Source of the DNA: Paraburkholderia sp. C35
GTDB lineage: Bacteria > Pseudomonadota > Gammaproteobacteria > Burkholderiales > Burkholderiaceae
DNA length: 64,000 bases
Assembly: GCF_003121405.1 (NCBI RefSeq)
Contig: NZ_QBUY01000019.1
Coordinates: 1-64,000, forward strand
Direction: 5' to 3'
Shown: positions 49,996 through 59,413 of the stretch, piece by piece
Layout: every line of letters starts with the position of its first letter
How positions within the stretch are numbered: position 1 is the first letter of the stretch
Program-made: the position numbers and the translations under genes
The notes under the pieces: generated by a model
What the model was told of the DNA's origin: nothing
Databases searched by the model: none
Seen by the model: the letters and a program-made list of their open reading frames with translations, nothing else

Positions 49996-51618
49996 TCATT
50001 GCGCCAGCAGCAAATCGGCGGCCTTTTCGCCGATCATGATCGACGCGGCATTCGTATTCGGCGAACACATGGTCGGCATAATGGATGAATCCGCTACACG
50101 CAGACCCGGCACGCCGCGCACACGCAGCTGCGGATCGACGACGGCCATGTCGTCGATACCCATCTTGCACGTGCCGATGGGATGCCAGCTAGTTTGCCCT
50201 GACTCGCGGATGTACTGCAGCAATGCTCCCTCGTCCTGCACATCGATGCCCGGCCGCGTCTCGCGTTCGACGAGCGGCGCAATGCCCGGCTGCTGCATCA
50301 CGCGGCGCGCCAGTTGCAGCGCCTCCAGCATCGTCTGCTGATCTGAGGAAGTGCTCATATAGCGCGGTTCGATCAGCGGCTCGACGTGCGGGTCGGGACT
50401 ACGCACATGCAGGTGTCCACGCGACTCCGGTCTCAACTGGAAAAAGCCCACACCAAAGCCCGGAAAGCGGTCGAGACCGAATCCCTTGCCGGCATAACGA
50501 TCCGCGCCGCTGATGTGATGCATCTGGATCTTGACGCTCGGCCGCGTGTGCTGCGGTCCCGAGCGCGCCAGTGCATGCACGCTGGCCGATGGCGTGGCCA
50601 TGATGCCGCGGCGCGTGGTCAGGTAGCGCATGCCCATCCATGCCTGGCGCAACGGACTGTGCATGATCTCGTTGAGTGTAATTGGCTGCGTGCACGCGTA
50701 GGTGATGCGCGACTGCAAGTGATCGATCAGGTTTTCACCGACGCCGGGCAGATGCTGTTTCACCTGAATGCCGAGCGCCTGCAGTCGCTGCGCGTCGCCA
50801 ATGCCCGAGAGTTCGAGAATCTGTGGCGACTTGATCGGCCCAGCGCTCAGTACCACCTCGCGCGAAGCGCGCGCCGTGCGGGTTTCGCCATTGTGCAGAT
50901 ATTCGACGCCCGTTACCCCACTGCCATCGAACAGTAGACGCGTGACCAATGCACCCATGATCATCTGCAGGTTGCGCTGTCGAAGTCCGTGCAGATAGCC
51001 GATCGCAGTGCTGCAACGGCGGCCATCTCCGACCGACAGTTGCAGATAGCTCACGCCTTCATAGCGCGCACCGTTGTAATCGTCCGTACGCGGAATGCCG
51101 GCTTCTTCGCATGCTGTCGCAAACGCATCGCTCAAGCGGTTCGGATGGATTTTCGCCACCGACGAAACTTGAATCGGACCGTCCCTGCCGCGCAAAGCCG
51201 CATCGCCAAACGCAGCGGCTTCCATACGCTTGAAGTACGGCAGCAGCGATCTGAAATCCCATCCGGTATTGCCGAGTTGCGCCCAATGATCGAATTCGGC
51301 CGGTTCGCCGCGCACATAAATCATGCCGTTGACGGAGCTCGAACCACCCGGCATCTTGCCGCGCGGCCAGTAGATGCGTTGCCCTGCCAGTTGATGCTGT
51401 GGCTCGGTCGAAAACTGCCAGACATAGTTCGGGTTCAGCAGGAGTTTCGCCACACCGATCGGCGTGCGCACCCAGAAGTCGCGCTCACGCGCATCGCCCG
51501 CTTCGAGTAACAGGACGTTGTGCCTGCCGCGTTCGGCGAGACGCGTGGCCAGCGTCGCGCCGGACGATCCTGCGCCGACCACGATGTAGTCGAATGTCTG
51601 CGTAGCCTGGTTTTGCAT
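49996..51618 (-). CDS. GMC-family oxidoreductase (choline dehydrogenase-like)
   Basis: A 540-residue FAD flavoprotein: ADP-binding site YIVVGAGSSGATLATRLAE (residues about 11-29), the GMC signature region YWPRGKMPGGSSSVNGMIYVRG (near residue 83), GPIKSPQILELSGIG (signature 2) and the catalytic His in SWHPIGTCKMG. It oxidises an alcohol to an aldehyde or ketone. ATG with a weak ribosome site, 11 nt after the ThDP beta gene; the three genes form one operon. The likely substrate is a hydroxy acid or alcohol whose keto product is decarboxylated by the two ThDP subunits. The specific substrate is unknown. Confidence 0.9.
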   Translation of the reverse strand: MQNQATQTFDYIVVGAGSSGATLATRLAERGRHNVLLLEAGDARERDFWVRTPIGVAKLLLNPNYVWQFSTEPQHQLAGQRIYWPRGKMPGGSSSVNGMIYVRGEPAEFDHWAQLGNTGWDFRSLLPYFKRMEAAAFGDAALRGRDGPIQVSSVAKIHPNRLSDAFATACEEAGIPRTDDYNGARYEGVSYLQLSVGDGRRCSTAIGYLHGLRQRNLQMIMGALVTRLLFDGSGVTGVEYLHNGETRTARASREVVLSAGPIKSPQILELSGIGDAQRLQALGIQVKQHLPGVGENLIDHLQSRITYACTQPITLNEIMHSPLRQAWMGMRYLTTRRGIMATPSASVHALARSGPQHTRPSVKIQMHHISGADRYAGKGFGLDRFPGFGVGFFQLRPESRGHLHVRSPDPHVEPLIEPRYMSTSSDQQTMLEALQLARRVMQQPGIAPLVERETRPGIDVQDEGALLQYIRESGQTSWHPIGTCKMGIDDMAVVDPQLRVRGVPGLRVADSSIMPTMCSPNTNAASIMIGEKAADLLLAQ

Positions 51619-51629
51619 CGTGCACCCGT

Positions 51630-52226
51630 TCAGTGAGTGGCGTACCAGACGCCAAGCTGTTCGGCTTCGAGGCCCATGCGCTGGAACTGGCGATCCGGCA
51701 TTTCGGGTTGCGGCATGGCAGGTCCGAAGCGTGACGGTTCCGGCTCCACGGCAAGCGCGATGAACACCGGGCCGCGTGTCTCCAGCAGGCCGGGCAACGC
51801 GTCCGCGAAAGCAGCCACGTTGTCGAAGCGTTGTGCGCTTGCGTAACCCGCCGCACGCGCCATCGCGGGCACGTCCACTTGCCCCGCGCCCGGTGTCGGC
51901 AGGTTGGATGCGCCCGCAAACTGCACGCCGTTCTCGATGACGATATGCACGTATCGCTCGGGCTTCGCTTCTGCCACCGTGACAAGGCCGCCAAGCTGCA
52001 TCAGCAGGCTCGCATCGCCATCGACGACGATCACGCCCGTGTCGGGCCGCGCCAGCGCGAGACCCAGTCCCAGACTCGCCGCGCCGCCCATCAATGGCAC
52101 GGAACTCAGACGGCGTTCAGTCACGTTCAATGCGTCGAACGCGAACATGGCGCCCATCGTCGCGACGATCACCCGGTCGCCGCGCGCCTGCGCGACGACA
52201 TGACAAGCTTCTCCAATACGCATCAT
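51630..52226 (-). CDS. ThDP-dependent decarboxylase, C-terminal (beta) subunit, sulfopyruvate/phosphonopyruvate decarboxylase-like
   Basis: A 198-residue half-enzyme with the ThDP-binding half: VVDGDASLLMQLGGLVTVAE near residue 70, then IENGVQFAGASNLPTP, which corresponds to the GDG...N(N) ThDP motif with changes. GAGGAG and then ATG 52226 (ATG 52223 also possible). Split decarboxylases of this form include ComDE (sulfopyruvate) and split phosphonopyruvate decarboxylases. The alpha gene precedes it by 8 nt. With the GMC enzyme it could convert a 2-keto acid to an aldehyde. Confidence 0.85.
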   Translation of the reverse strand: MMRIGEACHVVAQARGDRVIVATMGAMFAFDALNVTERRLSSVPLMGGAASLGLGLALARPDTGVIVVDGDASLLMQLGGLVTVAEAKPERYVHIVIENGVQFAGASNLPTPGAGQVDVPAMARAAGYASAQRFDNVAAFADALPGLLETRGPVFIALAVEPEPSRFGPAMPQPEMPDRQFQRMGLEAEQLGVWYATH

Positions 52227-52234
52227 GTGTCTCC

Positions 52235-52762
52235 TCAGTGCCACGCTATCGGGCGGCCTACGATCAGCGCCGCGGGGCCGCGACGGCTCATGGCGACTTC
52301 GAACGCCTGCTGCACGTTCGCCAGATCGTCCTGCGACTCGAGCCGCCAGGATGGCACACACAGCGTATCGAGCAAGGGTTCGAGCAGCGACACGACGCGC
52401 CGCGTGGATTGTGTTGCAGGCTTGTCGAAGTTGCTGGTTTCGCGGCCGAACTGGCCGATCAGCATGACGGTGGGCACGCGCGCGTCGAGCGCGACGGCGC
52501 GCACCGTGTTGACACACGCATACAGCCCCTGGTTCTGGATCACGACAAGCGGGCGCTTGCCCGCAATCGTCAGTCCAGCCGCCACACATACCGCCTGGTC
52601 TTCGTTGCATGTCCGAACCAGTTGCAGACCGTGCGGGTCCTGCTCGACGGCCTGGTGCAAGGCGAGTTGCACGAAATCAGGCACTGTCACAAAATGGCTC
52701 ACCTCCGCGCGAACCAGCGTCGTCACGAACGCCGATGCACCGATGCCTTGTTCTGCCGACAT
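52235..52762 (-). CDS. ThDP-dependent decarboxylase, N-terminal (alpha) subunit
   Basis: A 175-residue protein with the ThDP N-terminal (PYR) domain: VTVPDFVQLALHQAV, then RTCNEDQAVCVAAGLTIAGKRPLVVIQNQGL, where the Glu of CNEDQA is the conserved activating glutamate. The fold matches the alpha subunit of split sulfopyruvate or phosphonopyruvate decarboxylases. AAGGAG precedes the ATG. It heads the leftward operon and diverges from the Crp/Fnr regulator gene by 70 nt. Whether sulfonate or another keto acid is the substrate cannot be told. Confidence 0.85.
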   Translation of the reverse strand: MSAEQGIGASAFVTTLVRAEVSHFVTVPDFVQLALHQAVEQDPHGLQLVRTCNEDQAVCVAAGLTIAGKRPLVVIQNQGLYACVNTVRAVALDARVPTVMLIGQFGRETSNFDKPATQSTRRVVSLLEPLLDTLCVPSWRLESQDDLANVQQAFEVAMSRRGPAALIVGRPIAWH

Positions 52763-52819
52763 GGATTGTCTCCTTGTTGATCATGCGTGTCGGCCATTCT
52801 AGGAATTTGTCTTCTCACG

Positions 52820-52827
52820 ATCTGTAA
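52820..52827. promoter_or_regulatory. Candidate Crp/Fnr half-site ATCTGTAA
   Basis: ATCTGTAA at 52820-52827 (its reverse complement is TTACAGAT), 5 nt before the Crp/Fnr gene start, in the 70-nt divergent promoter. The same 8-mer in reverse occurs at 53631-53638 before the MFS gene. The pairing suggests a shared regulator, most simply the Crp/Fnr protein encoded here. Confidence 0.35.
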
Positions 52828-52832
52828 ATAAG

Positions 52833-53549
52833 ATGACAGAACGCGAACGCTCTTCATATTCCGCCCTCGCGGCCACCATTCTCAAACGGTGCGCCTGGTT
52901 CGGCGACTGCAGCCCGGAATCGCGCAAGGCGATTGTTGAGGGCGCACATATCCGGGTTCTCAAACGTGGAACGGTCCTGTCGCGTCGCGGGGATTCCATC
53001 AGCGAACTCGCGATGGTGATCGACGGCGTGCTAGAAGTGAGCGTGACGGCACAGTCAGGCAAGCGGCGCGTGCTGCGCTATCTGGAGCCAGGCCAGATGA
53101 TGAACCTGATCCCGTTCATCGACGAACAGGGCGCGATTCATGATGCCGCGGCGCATACGGACTTGGTGTTGCTGCTGATCGGCAAACCGGTGTTTTCGCA
53201 AGTCATGCGCATGGAGCCGGAACTTGTGCACCGGCTGCTGCGCTTGCTGTGTCTGCGCTCGCGCATGCTGTACAACGATGTCGCCGATACATCGTTCATG
53301 ACGCTCAGGCAGCGTTGCGCGAACGCGCTGCTGCAACTCGTCGAGCCATATGGCGAGACGGGAAAGGAAGGCGTGTCGATCTCGCTGAAGCTCTCGCAGG
53401 AAGAACTCGCCGACATGGTCGGCTGCTCGCGCCCGATGATCAACCGCGAGCTGAAACAGCTGGAGCAGGACGGCGCGATCAGGACCACGTATTCGCACTA
53501 TGTCGTTACCGATCTCAAACTATTGCAGGCGATCGCGTCCGCCGACTGA
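52833..53549 (+). CDS. Crp/Fnr-family transcriptional regulator
   Basis: A 238-residue regulator with an N-terminal cyclic-nucleotide-binding-like domain (about residues 25-140: VLKRGTVLSRRGDSISELAMVIDGVLEVSV) and a C-terminal HTH (about residues 185-225: KLSQEELADMVGCSRPMINRELKQLEQDGAI). It lacks an Fnr-type Cys cluster, so it is not an Fe-S oxygen sensor; effector is unknown. ATG start has a weak ribosome site. It diverges from the ThDP/GMC operon and precedes the MFS gene, so it likely controls this region. Confidence 0.9.
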   Translation: MTERERSSYSALAATILKRCAWFGDCSPESRKAIVEGAHIRVLKRGTVLSRRGDSISELAMVIDGVLEVSVTAQSGKRRVLRYLEPGQMMNLIPFIDEQGAIHDAAAHTDLVLLLIGKPVFSQVMRMEPELVHRLLRLLCLRSRMLYNDVADTSFMTLRQRCANALLQLVEPYGETGKEGVSISLKLSQEELADMVGCSRPMINRELKQLEQDGAIRTTYSHYVVTDLKLLQAIASAD

Positions 53550-53630
53550 TTTCCGGTTCAGTCTTTGCCTGACGGGCGCTTTCTCACCTCTCGCGTCAAT
53601 TCGTCCCACGTCGCCCTTCTGTTTTTTTTC

Positions 53631-53638
53631 TTACAGAT
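53631..53638. promoter_or_regulatory. Candidate Crp/Fnr half-site TTACAGAT
   Basis: TTACAGAT at 53631-53638 lies after an eight-base T run (53622-53629) and 141 nt before the MFS start. It matches the reverse of the site at 52820-52827. Evidence is limited to the shared 8-mer and position. Confidence 0.3.
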
Positions 53639-53778
53639 TTTCGCCTGACGCCTCCCTAGAATCGGTCGCAAACAGACAACCATAAGTCTGAGTTCACACG
53701 TGATAGACGCATGGCCTGGGCCGCACGTCTGGTTGCACCCCGCGCCCGCGTGGTATCACGGATTCAACCGGAGACAGC

Positions 53779-55095
53779 ATGAGCAACACACATCCGCCCC
53801 GGCGAGCCTGGGGCATCGCAACACTGCTTTTTCTGTTCATGGCCGTCAATTTCGCCGACAAGATCGCCGTCGGCCTGCTGGCCGTGCCGATGATGGACGA
53901 ACTGAAGTTGTCGCCCGCGCAGTTCGGTCTGATCGGCAGCAGCTTTTTCTGGCTATTTGCCGTGGCTGGCATTGTCGGCGGCTTCACTGCGAACCGTGTC
54001 GCGACGACGGGCTTGCTGCTCGCGATGGGCGTCGTCTGGTCGCTGTTGCAGGTTCCGATGGCGTTGTCATCGAGTCTGATCATTCTGATTGCCGCGCGCA
54101 TCCTGCTTGGCGTGGCAGAAGGCCCAGCGTTTCCCGTCGCCATTCACGCCTGCTACAAATGGTTTCCCGACAACCGGCGTGACATGCCCGCTGCGCTGAT
54201 CGCGCAGGGAAGCACCATCGGACTGCTGGCAGCCGGCATGCTGATGCCGCTCATCACACTGCACTGGGGTTGGCGCGCCAACTTCCTGGTGATGGGCGCA
54301 GCAACGGCCATATGGGTCGTAATCTGGAAATTGCTGGGCCGCGAAGGCCGGCTCGACGCGCATGCCGCTACCGCAGCGTCAGCGCTGCCGCAGCCACGCA
54401 TTTCCTATGCACGCCTGCTCAGGGAGCCGACTATTGTTGCCTGCTTCGTGTTGCACTTCGTTGCCTATTGGGCGCTTGCGCTGACGTTGACGTGGCTGCC
54501 TGCGTTCCTCCAACGCGCGCTCGGTTACGGAAACGTCGAGTCGGGCCGGCTGTATGCGCTGATCGTCGCGCTCAGCGTGCCTGTCAGCATGGGATCGACG
54601 TGGCTTGCGCGCCGCATGCTCGCGCACGGTGTATCGTCTCGCCACGCACGCGGCACGCTGTCGTCTATCCTGCTCGTGCTCGCAGGTGCCGCGTTCGTCG
54701 CGCCAATCGTATTCGACGTGACGCATGTTACGCGTATCGTGCTGATCGCCGTGGCTGTCGGGATGGCGCCCGTTATCTATGCACTCGTGCCTTCGGTGCT
54801 CGCCGAAATCGTTCCGGCTGCACAGCGGGGCGCAATCCTTGCCATCGACAACTCGATTGCTTCTATCGCCGGTGCACTCGCACCACTGATCACGGGATTC
54901 CTCGTGCAAGGCATGACGGGAAACACGGGATACGACGTGGGATTCGCGCTTGGCGGCGGCATCATGCTCGTCGGCGCGATGGCAGGCGTGCTGTTCGTCG
55001 ATCCAGAGAAGGCAAGGCACTCGCTCGGCCTTGCCGCCACCGCCGGACGCGTCGGCAGCGCGAGCGCCGACAGCCGGTCACCCGTTGGCAACTAG
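53779..55095 (+). CDS. MFS transporter (anion:cation symporter type)
   Basis: A 438-residue permease of the major facilitator superfamily with about 12 membrane segments. The start ATLLFLFMAVNFADKIAVGLLAVPMM and FGLIGSSFFWLFAVAGIVGGF, then RILLGVAEGPAFPVAIHACYKWFPDNRR, are typical of the anion:cation symporter group (phthalate, hydroxy-acid and sugar acid uptake). CCGGAG precedes the ATG. It is downstream of the Crp/Fnr gene (229 nt) and upstream of a porin and acyl-CoA ligase. It probably imports an organic acid used by this cluster. Confidence 0.92.
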   Translation: MSNTHPPRRAWGIATLLFLFMAVNFADKIAVGLLAVPMMDELKLSPAQFGLIGSSFFWLFAVAGIVGGFTANRVATTGLLLAMGVVWSLLQVPMALSSSLIILIAARILLGVAEGPAFPVAIHACYKWFPDNRRDMPAALIAQGSTIGLLAAGMLMPLITLHWGWRANFLVMGAATAIWVVIWKLLGREGRLDAHAATAASALPQPRISYARLLREPTIVACFVLHFVAYWALALTLTWLPAFLQRALGYGNVESGRLYALIVALSVPVSMGSTWLARRMLAHGVSSRHARGTLSSILLVLAGAAFVAPIVFDVTHVTRIVLIAVAVGMAPVIYALVPSVLAEIVPAAQRGAILAIDNSIASIAGALAPLITGFLVQGMTGNTGYDVGFALGGGIMLVGAMAGVLFVDPEKARHSLGLAATAGRVGSASADSRSPVGN

Positions 55096-55261
55096 ACAGT
55101 TGCATCCATAGCGCGTTGATCACCTGATCCTGAAGTCACACTTTGGCTAGGTGACTACGGAATTTATTTCGGATGCCTATGTTATATGCAACTTCAAACT
55201 GAATCGTTGAATTCATACCACGCCATTCTGAAAGAGCAGTTCAAAACAACACGGAGACTAC

Positions 55262-56389
55262 ATGAAGATGAAAGCAGTTGTCGGGGCGTGTCTGGTTGCC
55301 ATGTCGGGCATTGCGCAGGCGCAATCGTCGGTGACGTTGTACGGTATCGTCGATGGCAGCATGATGTGGCAGACCACATCGGCCGCTTCATACAGCACGA
55401 AGGCGAAGAATGCCGGCAGTCTCGTCCGCTACAAGGACGGCGGCGTGTATGCGAGCTTCTGGGGCATGCGTGCGGTCGAGGATCTCGGCGGCGGCTATCA
55501 GGTGATCGCCCAGTTGCAAGGTACCTTCGATAGCGGCACGGGCAAGCTCGGGCTCGGCGACTCCAGCGCCCCGAGTTCCACGCTCTTCACGCAGATTTCG
55601 ACAATCGGTGTTTCAGGCGGCTTTGGCACGATCAAGGTAGGTCGCCAGTACGCGCCGATGATCCTCGCGCTGACCGACACCGATGTGCGTCATGCCGAGT
55701 ACTTCGGCAGCATCCTGACCGGTCTGATCGGGCTGAATTCGGCCGCTGGCTGGGTGGGTGCGAGCACGAACGGCGCGATTGGCGCCGTGTACGACAGCAA
55801 CGCGATCGTCTATACGTCGCCGGTGCTCGGCGGTCTGTCGGCGATACTCGAATATGCGCCCGGCGGCGTGTCAGGCAGCCTGCAGGGGAACACGCGCGAA
55901 TCCGCAGTGCTTCGCTACGACGGCTATGGGCTGAAGGTCGCTGCGATCTACTACAACGGCCACGATACCAACCCCGGCGCCGCCACAATCGCAAATGGCC
56001 TGAACAACAACCGCTTTGTTTCCGTGAGCGCGCTGTACTCGCGATCCGGCTTCTCGGTGAGCGGCTCGTATTCCAATGGACGCAATCCGTCCAGTTCGAA
56101 CACGGTCGATCTCGACATGATATCGGGTGGCCTGGCGTACCAGTTCACCCCTGCGTTCTCGATGTCGTCGGCGGTCTATTTTCTGAAGGACAGAAACAAC
56201 AGCGCGAACGAGTCCACAGCGTACTCGCTCAGCGCCGACTACAGCCTCTCGAAGGCCACGATGGTCTATGCCAACGTCGGCCACGTCAGTAACCGCGGAA
56301 CCATGAACCAGAGCCTCGTGTACGGTCAGCCCGTCGCGCCCGGCACGGGCACCACGGCGGCGATGATCGGCCTGCGGCATCGTTTCTGA
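55262..56389 (+). CDS. Gram-negative porin (Burkholderia-type trimeric)
   Basis: A 375-residue outer-membrane beta-barrel of the Burkholderia porin family. A signal peptide ends at AQA (about residue 20; mature start QSSVTLYGIVDGSMMW). The typical pattern of alternating residues, YGIVDG start and the terminal Phe (GLRHRF) for Bam recognition are all seen. GGAG precedes the ATG. It follows the MFS gene by 166 nt. It likely provides outer-membrane entry of the substrate that the MFS protein then takes in. Confidence 0.94.
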   Translation: MKMKAVVGACLVAMSGIAQAQSSVTLYGIVDGSMMWQTTSAASYSTKAKNAGSLVRYKDGGVYASFWGMRAVEDLGGGYQVIAQLQGTFDSGTGKLGLGDSSAPSSTLFTQISTIGVSGGFGTIKVGRQYAPMILALTDTDVRHAEYFGSILTGLIGLNSAAGWVGASTNGAIGAVYDSNAIVYTSPVLGGLSAILEYAPGGVSGSLQGNTRESAVLRYDGYGLKVAAIYYNGHDTNPGAATIANGLNNNRFVSVSALYSRSGFSVSGSYSNGRNPSSSNTVDLDMISGGLAYQFTPAFSMSSAVYFLKDRNNSANESTAYSLSADYSLSKATMVYANVGHVSNRGTMNQSLVYGQPVAPGTGTTAAMIGLRHRF

Positions 56390-56508
56390 TCTGTGTATCG
56401 CCGGTGCGGGCGCGACAGTTCATACCGACTTCGCGCCTCAGCCAGTCAGGGGCCGTGCGCCCGAATCAATGCAAGCGCGTCACCGGGACGCCTGGAGGAG
56501 AGCAGAGG

Positions 56509-58155
56509 ATGCAGGGAATGATGATGGACCGGCCGTTGCTGATTTCGGCCATTTTGCAGCATGCGGTCCGGTCCTATGGTGAGGTCGAGGTGGTATCGCG
56601 GGACGGGGACCGTCCGCTGTTTCGCTACACCTATGGCGCGATGGCGCGCCGTGTGAACCGGTTGGCCAACGCGCTGCGCGATGCAGGCGTGAGTGCCGGC
56701 ACGCGCGTTGCAACGCTTGCATGGAACGACTATCGACATCTTGAAGCGTACTATGCTGTGCCCGGTATCGGCGCTGTGCTGCACACCTGCAATCCGCGTT
56801 TGCATCCGGCGCAGCTTGCCTGGATGCTCAACGACGCAGAGGACAGCGTTCTGCTGTTCGATCCCGCGTTCTTGCCGCTAGTCGAAGCGATTGCGCCTCA
56901 CTGTCCGCATCTGCGGAAATACGTCGTGCTGGATACGGCTCTGCCCGAACGAACGACGCTCGCGAACCTGCTGAGCTATGAACAGTGGATCGGTGAATAT
57001 AACGAAACGTTCGCGTGGCCCGAATTCGATGAGCGGCAGGCAAGTGGTCTGTGCTACACATCGGGCACGACGGGCAATCCCAAGGGCGTGCTGTATTCGC
57101 ACCGGTCGGCTGTTCTGCATTCGCTCGTGTTGAGCAACGCGCAGGCACTGGGTTTGAGCAGTGCGGATACGGTGCTGCCCGTCGTACCGATGTTTCACGT
57201 CAACGCATGGGGTTTGCCCTATGCGGCGCCGCTCAATGGCTGTCGCCTCGTGTTGCCGGGTGCGCGGCTCGACGGCGCCAGCCTGTTCGACCTGATCGAA
57301 AGCGAAAAGGTGACGTTCTCTGCAGGCGTGCCGACCGTATGGCTCTCGCTTGCGCAGCATATGGAAAAGCACGGTGTTTCGCCGACTACCATGCGACGCA
57401 CCGTGCTGGGCGGCTCTGCCGTTCCAGAAACGATGATCCGCACCTTCGCTGAAGCATTCGATGTCGAGGTGCGCCAGGCATGGGGCATGACTGAAACCAG
57501 TCCACTCGGCACGATCATGGCGCGGCCGGCACACGACGCAAATGCATGCGTGGAATCGAATGCTCACGTGGCGACATCGCAAGGGCACGCCGTGTTCGGC
57601 GTCGAACTCGCCATTGCCGGTCCGGACGGCAAACGCCTGCCTCACGACGGACAATCGCAGGGCGAACTGCTGATACGCGGCCCGTGGATCGCGTCGGGTT
57701 ATCTCAATCACGAAGCGAAGCCATTGATCGACGGCTGGTTCGCAACGGGCGACGTCGCCACCATCGATGCCAGCGGCAACATGCGCATCACGGATCGCAT
57801 CAAGGACGTTATCAAGTCGGGCGGCGAATGGATCAGTTCGATCGACCTCGAAAGCGCGGCAATGGCACATCCGGAAGTCGCGCTGGCCGCGGCAATCGGC
57901 GTGCCGCATCCGAAATGGGCGGAACGTCCCTATCTGTATGTGTTGCGGCGGCCCGGATCAAGCCTCGATGCCACCACACTCAGCGCTTTTCTGACCACAC
58001 GGATCGCTAAATGGTGGGTACCGGAAGGCATCGAATTCGTCGACGAGTTGCCGCTCGGCGCGACGGGGAAGGTGCAGAAACAGATCTTGCGTCAACGGGC
58101 TCACGCGACAGGCGAAACCGACGCGGATGCCGCTCACGCGGTAGCTCGCAGCTGA
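56509..58155 (+). CDS. AMP-dependent acyl-CoA ligase (fatty-acid type)
   Basis: A 548-residue ANL-superfamily enzyme that activates a carboxylic acid with ATP and CoA. The phosphate-binding motif [12 protein letters not shown] is near residue 182, the A5/A8 motifs as [11 protein letters not shown] (near 325) and [33 protein letters not shown] (quoted for recognition; near 410-440), and the catalytic Lys in LGATGKVQK near the end. ATG 56509 has GGAG 8 nt upstream. It follows the porin gene. Similar to medium/long-chain acyl-CoA synthetases; substrate unknown. Confidence 0.93.
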   Translation: MQGMMMDRPLLISAILQHAVRSYGEVEVVSRDGDRPLFRYTYGAMARRVNRLANALRDAGVSAGTRVATLAWNDYRHLEAYYAVPGIGAVLHTCNPRLHPAQLAWMLNDAEDSVLLFDPAFLPLVEAIAPHCPHLRKYVVLDTALPERTTLANLLSYEQWIGEYNETFAWPEFDERQASGLCYTSGTTGNPKGVLYSHRSAVLHSLVLSNAQALGLSSADTVLPVVPMFHVNAWGLPYAAPLNGCRLVLPGARLDGASLFDLIESEKVTFSAGVPTVWLSLAQHMEKHGVSPTTMRRTVLGGSAVPETMIRTFAEAFDVEVRQAWGMTETSPLGTIMARPAHDANACVESNAHVATSQGHAVFGVELAIAGPDGKRLPHDGQSQGELLIRGPWIASGYLNHEAKPLIDGWFATGDVATIDASGNMRITDRIKDVIKSGGEWISSIDLESAAMAHPEVALAAAIGVPHPKWAERPYLYVLRRPGSSLDATTLSAFLTTRIAKWWVPEGIEFVDELPLGATGKVQKQILRQRAHATGETDADAAHAVARS

Positions 58156-58209
58156 TCACGGCATCATGTTTCTGAATGCGACGCCGAACGTGCTGTAACT
58201 TGTGCCGAT

Positions 58210-59403
58210 TCACCCGCACTTCAAAAACCGCTCCACGAGCCGCACGAAGTACGTCGATCCCACGGGAAGCAGGCGGTCGTTAAAGTCATAACTCGCGTTG
58301 TGCAACAGACACGGCCCTGCTCCGTGTCCCACAACGCGATGATCACCGCTGCCGTTACCGATGAACGCATAACAACCCGGCTTTGCACGCAGCATGAACG
58401 AGAAATCTTCGGCGGCCATCGTAGGTTGAATTGCGGCATCGACGGCTTGATCACCGACCACTTCGCGCATCACTTCCACCGCGAAGGCCGTCTGTTCCGG
58501 ATCGTTGACAGTCGGCGGATAGTTCCGGCTGAACTCGATCTCACTGCGACAGCCAAGGCCCGTCGCAATCGCCGATACGATGACCCGCATGCGGCTTTCG
58601 ATGAGATCGAGCGTCTCATTCGAAAACGTGCGCACCGTGCCGCCCAGCCACGCATCCGTCGGCACGACGTTCTGCGCTTCGCCCGCGTGAATCTGTGTGA
58701 CCGACAGCGCAGCTGCATCAAGTGGATTCTTGTTGCGCGTCAGGATGCTCTGCAATGCGCTGACAATCTGCGCCACTGCGAACACCGGGTCTTCGCCAAG
58801 ATGCGGCATCGCGCCATGGCATCCCGCGCCTGTCACCGTGATCCTGAAGAGACTCGTCGATGCCATGATCGGGCCCGGCCGCACGCCGAAATGTCCCTCG
58901 GGAATGCCCGGCCAGTTGTGTACGCCGAAGACGGCATCGACAGGAAAGCGCTCGAACAGCCCGTCGTCGATCATCACCTGCGCGCCGGCACCTTCTTCTT
59001 CGGCTGGCTGAAAAATGAAATGGACGCTGCCGTCGAATTCGCCTGACTTCGCGAGATAGCGAGCTGCGCCCAGCAGCATGGCCGTGTGCCCGTCGTGCCC
59101 GCATGCGTGCATGGCGCCCGGCACGGTGGAGCGATGCGCGAACGTGTTCGCTTCCTGCATCGGCAATGCGTCCATGTCCGCGCGAAGACCGATTGCGCGT
59201 GTGCTGTTGCCACGCTTCAGGGTCGCGACGAGCCCCGTCTTGCCGACTCCGCGAACCACGGGCAAGCCCCACGCTTCGAGCTTGCTGGCGACGAGATCTG
59301 CCGTCCTGCTGACGTTGTATCCCAGTTCCGGGTGCGCGTGGATGTCACGACGGACTGCAGTCATCTCCTCCGAGAATGCCTGAATTTCGGCAATTGCGTT
59401 CAT
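58210..59403 (-). CDS. M20 amidohydrolase (hippurate hydrolase/IAA-amino acid hydrolase type)
   Basis: A 397-residue zinc amidohydrolase. Motifs: DIHAHPELGY at the N-terminus, ADMDALPMQE, the metal residues in MHACGHDGHTAMLLG, FQPAEEEGAGA, and HNWPGIPEGHFGVRPG. Such enzymes cleave N-acyl amino acids, including hippurate and auxin conjugates. ATG at 59403 follows the DUF3100 gene by 10 nt, so they form one operon. With the ALDH and HIBADH genes it may release an acid from an amide that then enters the acyl-CoA route. Confidence 0.92.
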   Translation of the reverse strand: MNAIAEIQAFSEEMTAVRRDIHAHPELGYNVSRTADLVASKLEAWGLPVVRGVGKTGLVATLKRGNSTRAIGLRADMDALPMQEANTFAHRSTVPGAMHACGHDGHTAMLLGAARYLAKSGEFDGSVHFIFQPAEEEGAGAQVMIDDGLFERFPVDAVFGVHNWPGIPEGHFGVRPGPIMASTSLFRITVTGAGCHGAMPHLGEDPVFAVAQIVSALQSILTRNKNPLDAAALSVTQIHAGEAQNVVPTDAWLGGTVRTFSNETLDLIESRMRVIVSAIATGLGCRSEIEFSRNYPPTVNDPEQTAFAVEVMREVVGDQAVDAAIQPTMAAEDFSFMLRAKPGCYAFIGNGSGDHRVVGHGAGPCLLHNASYDFNDRLLPVGSTYFVRLVERFLKCG

Positions 59404-59413
59404 GCTTGTCTGA

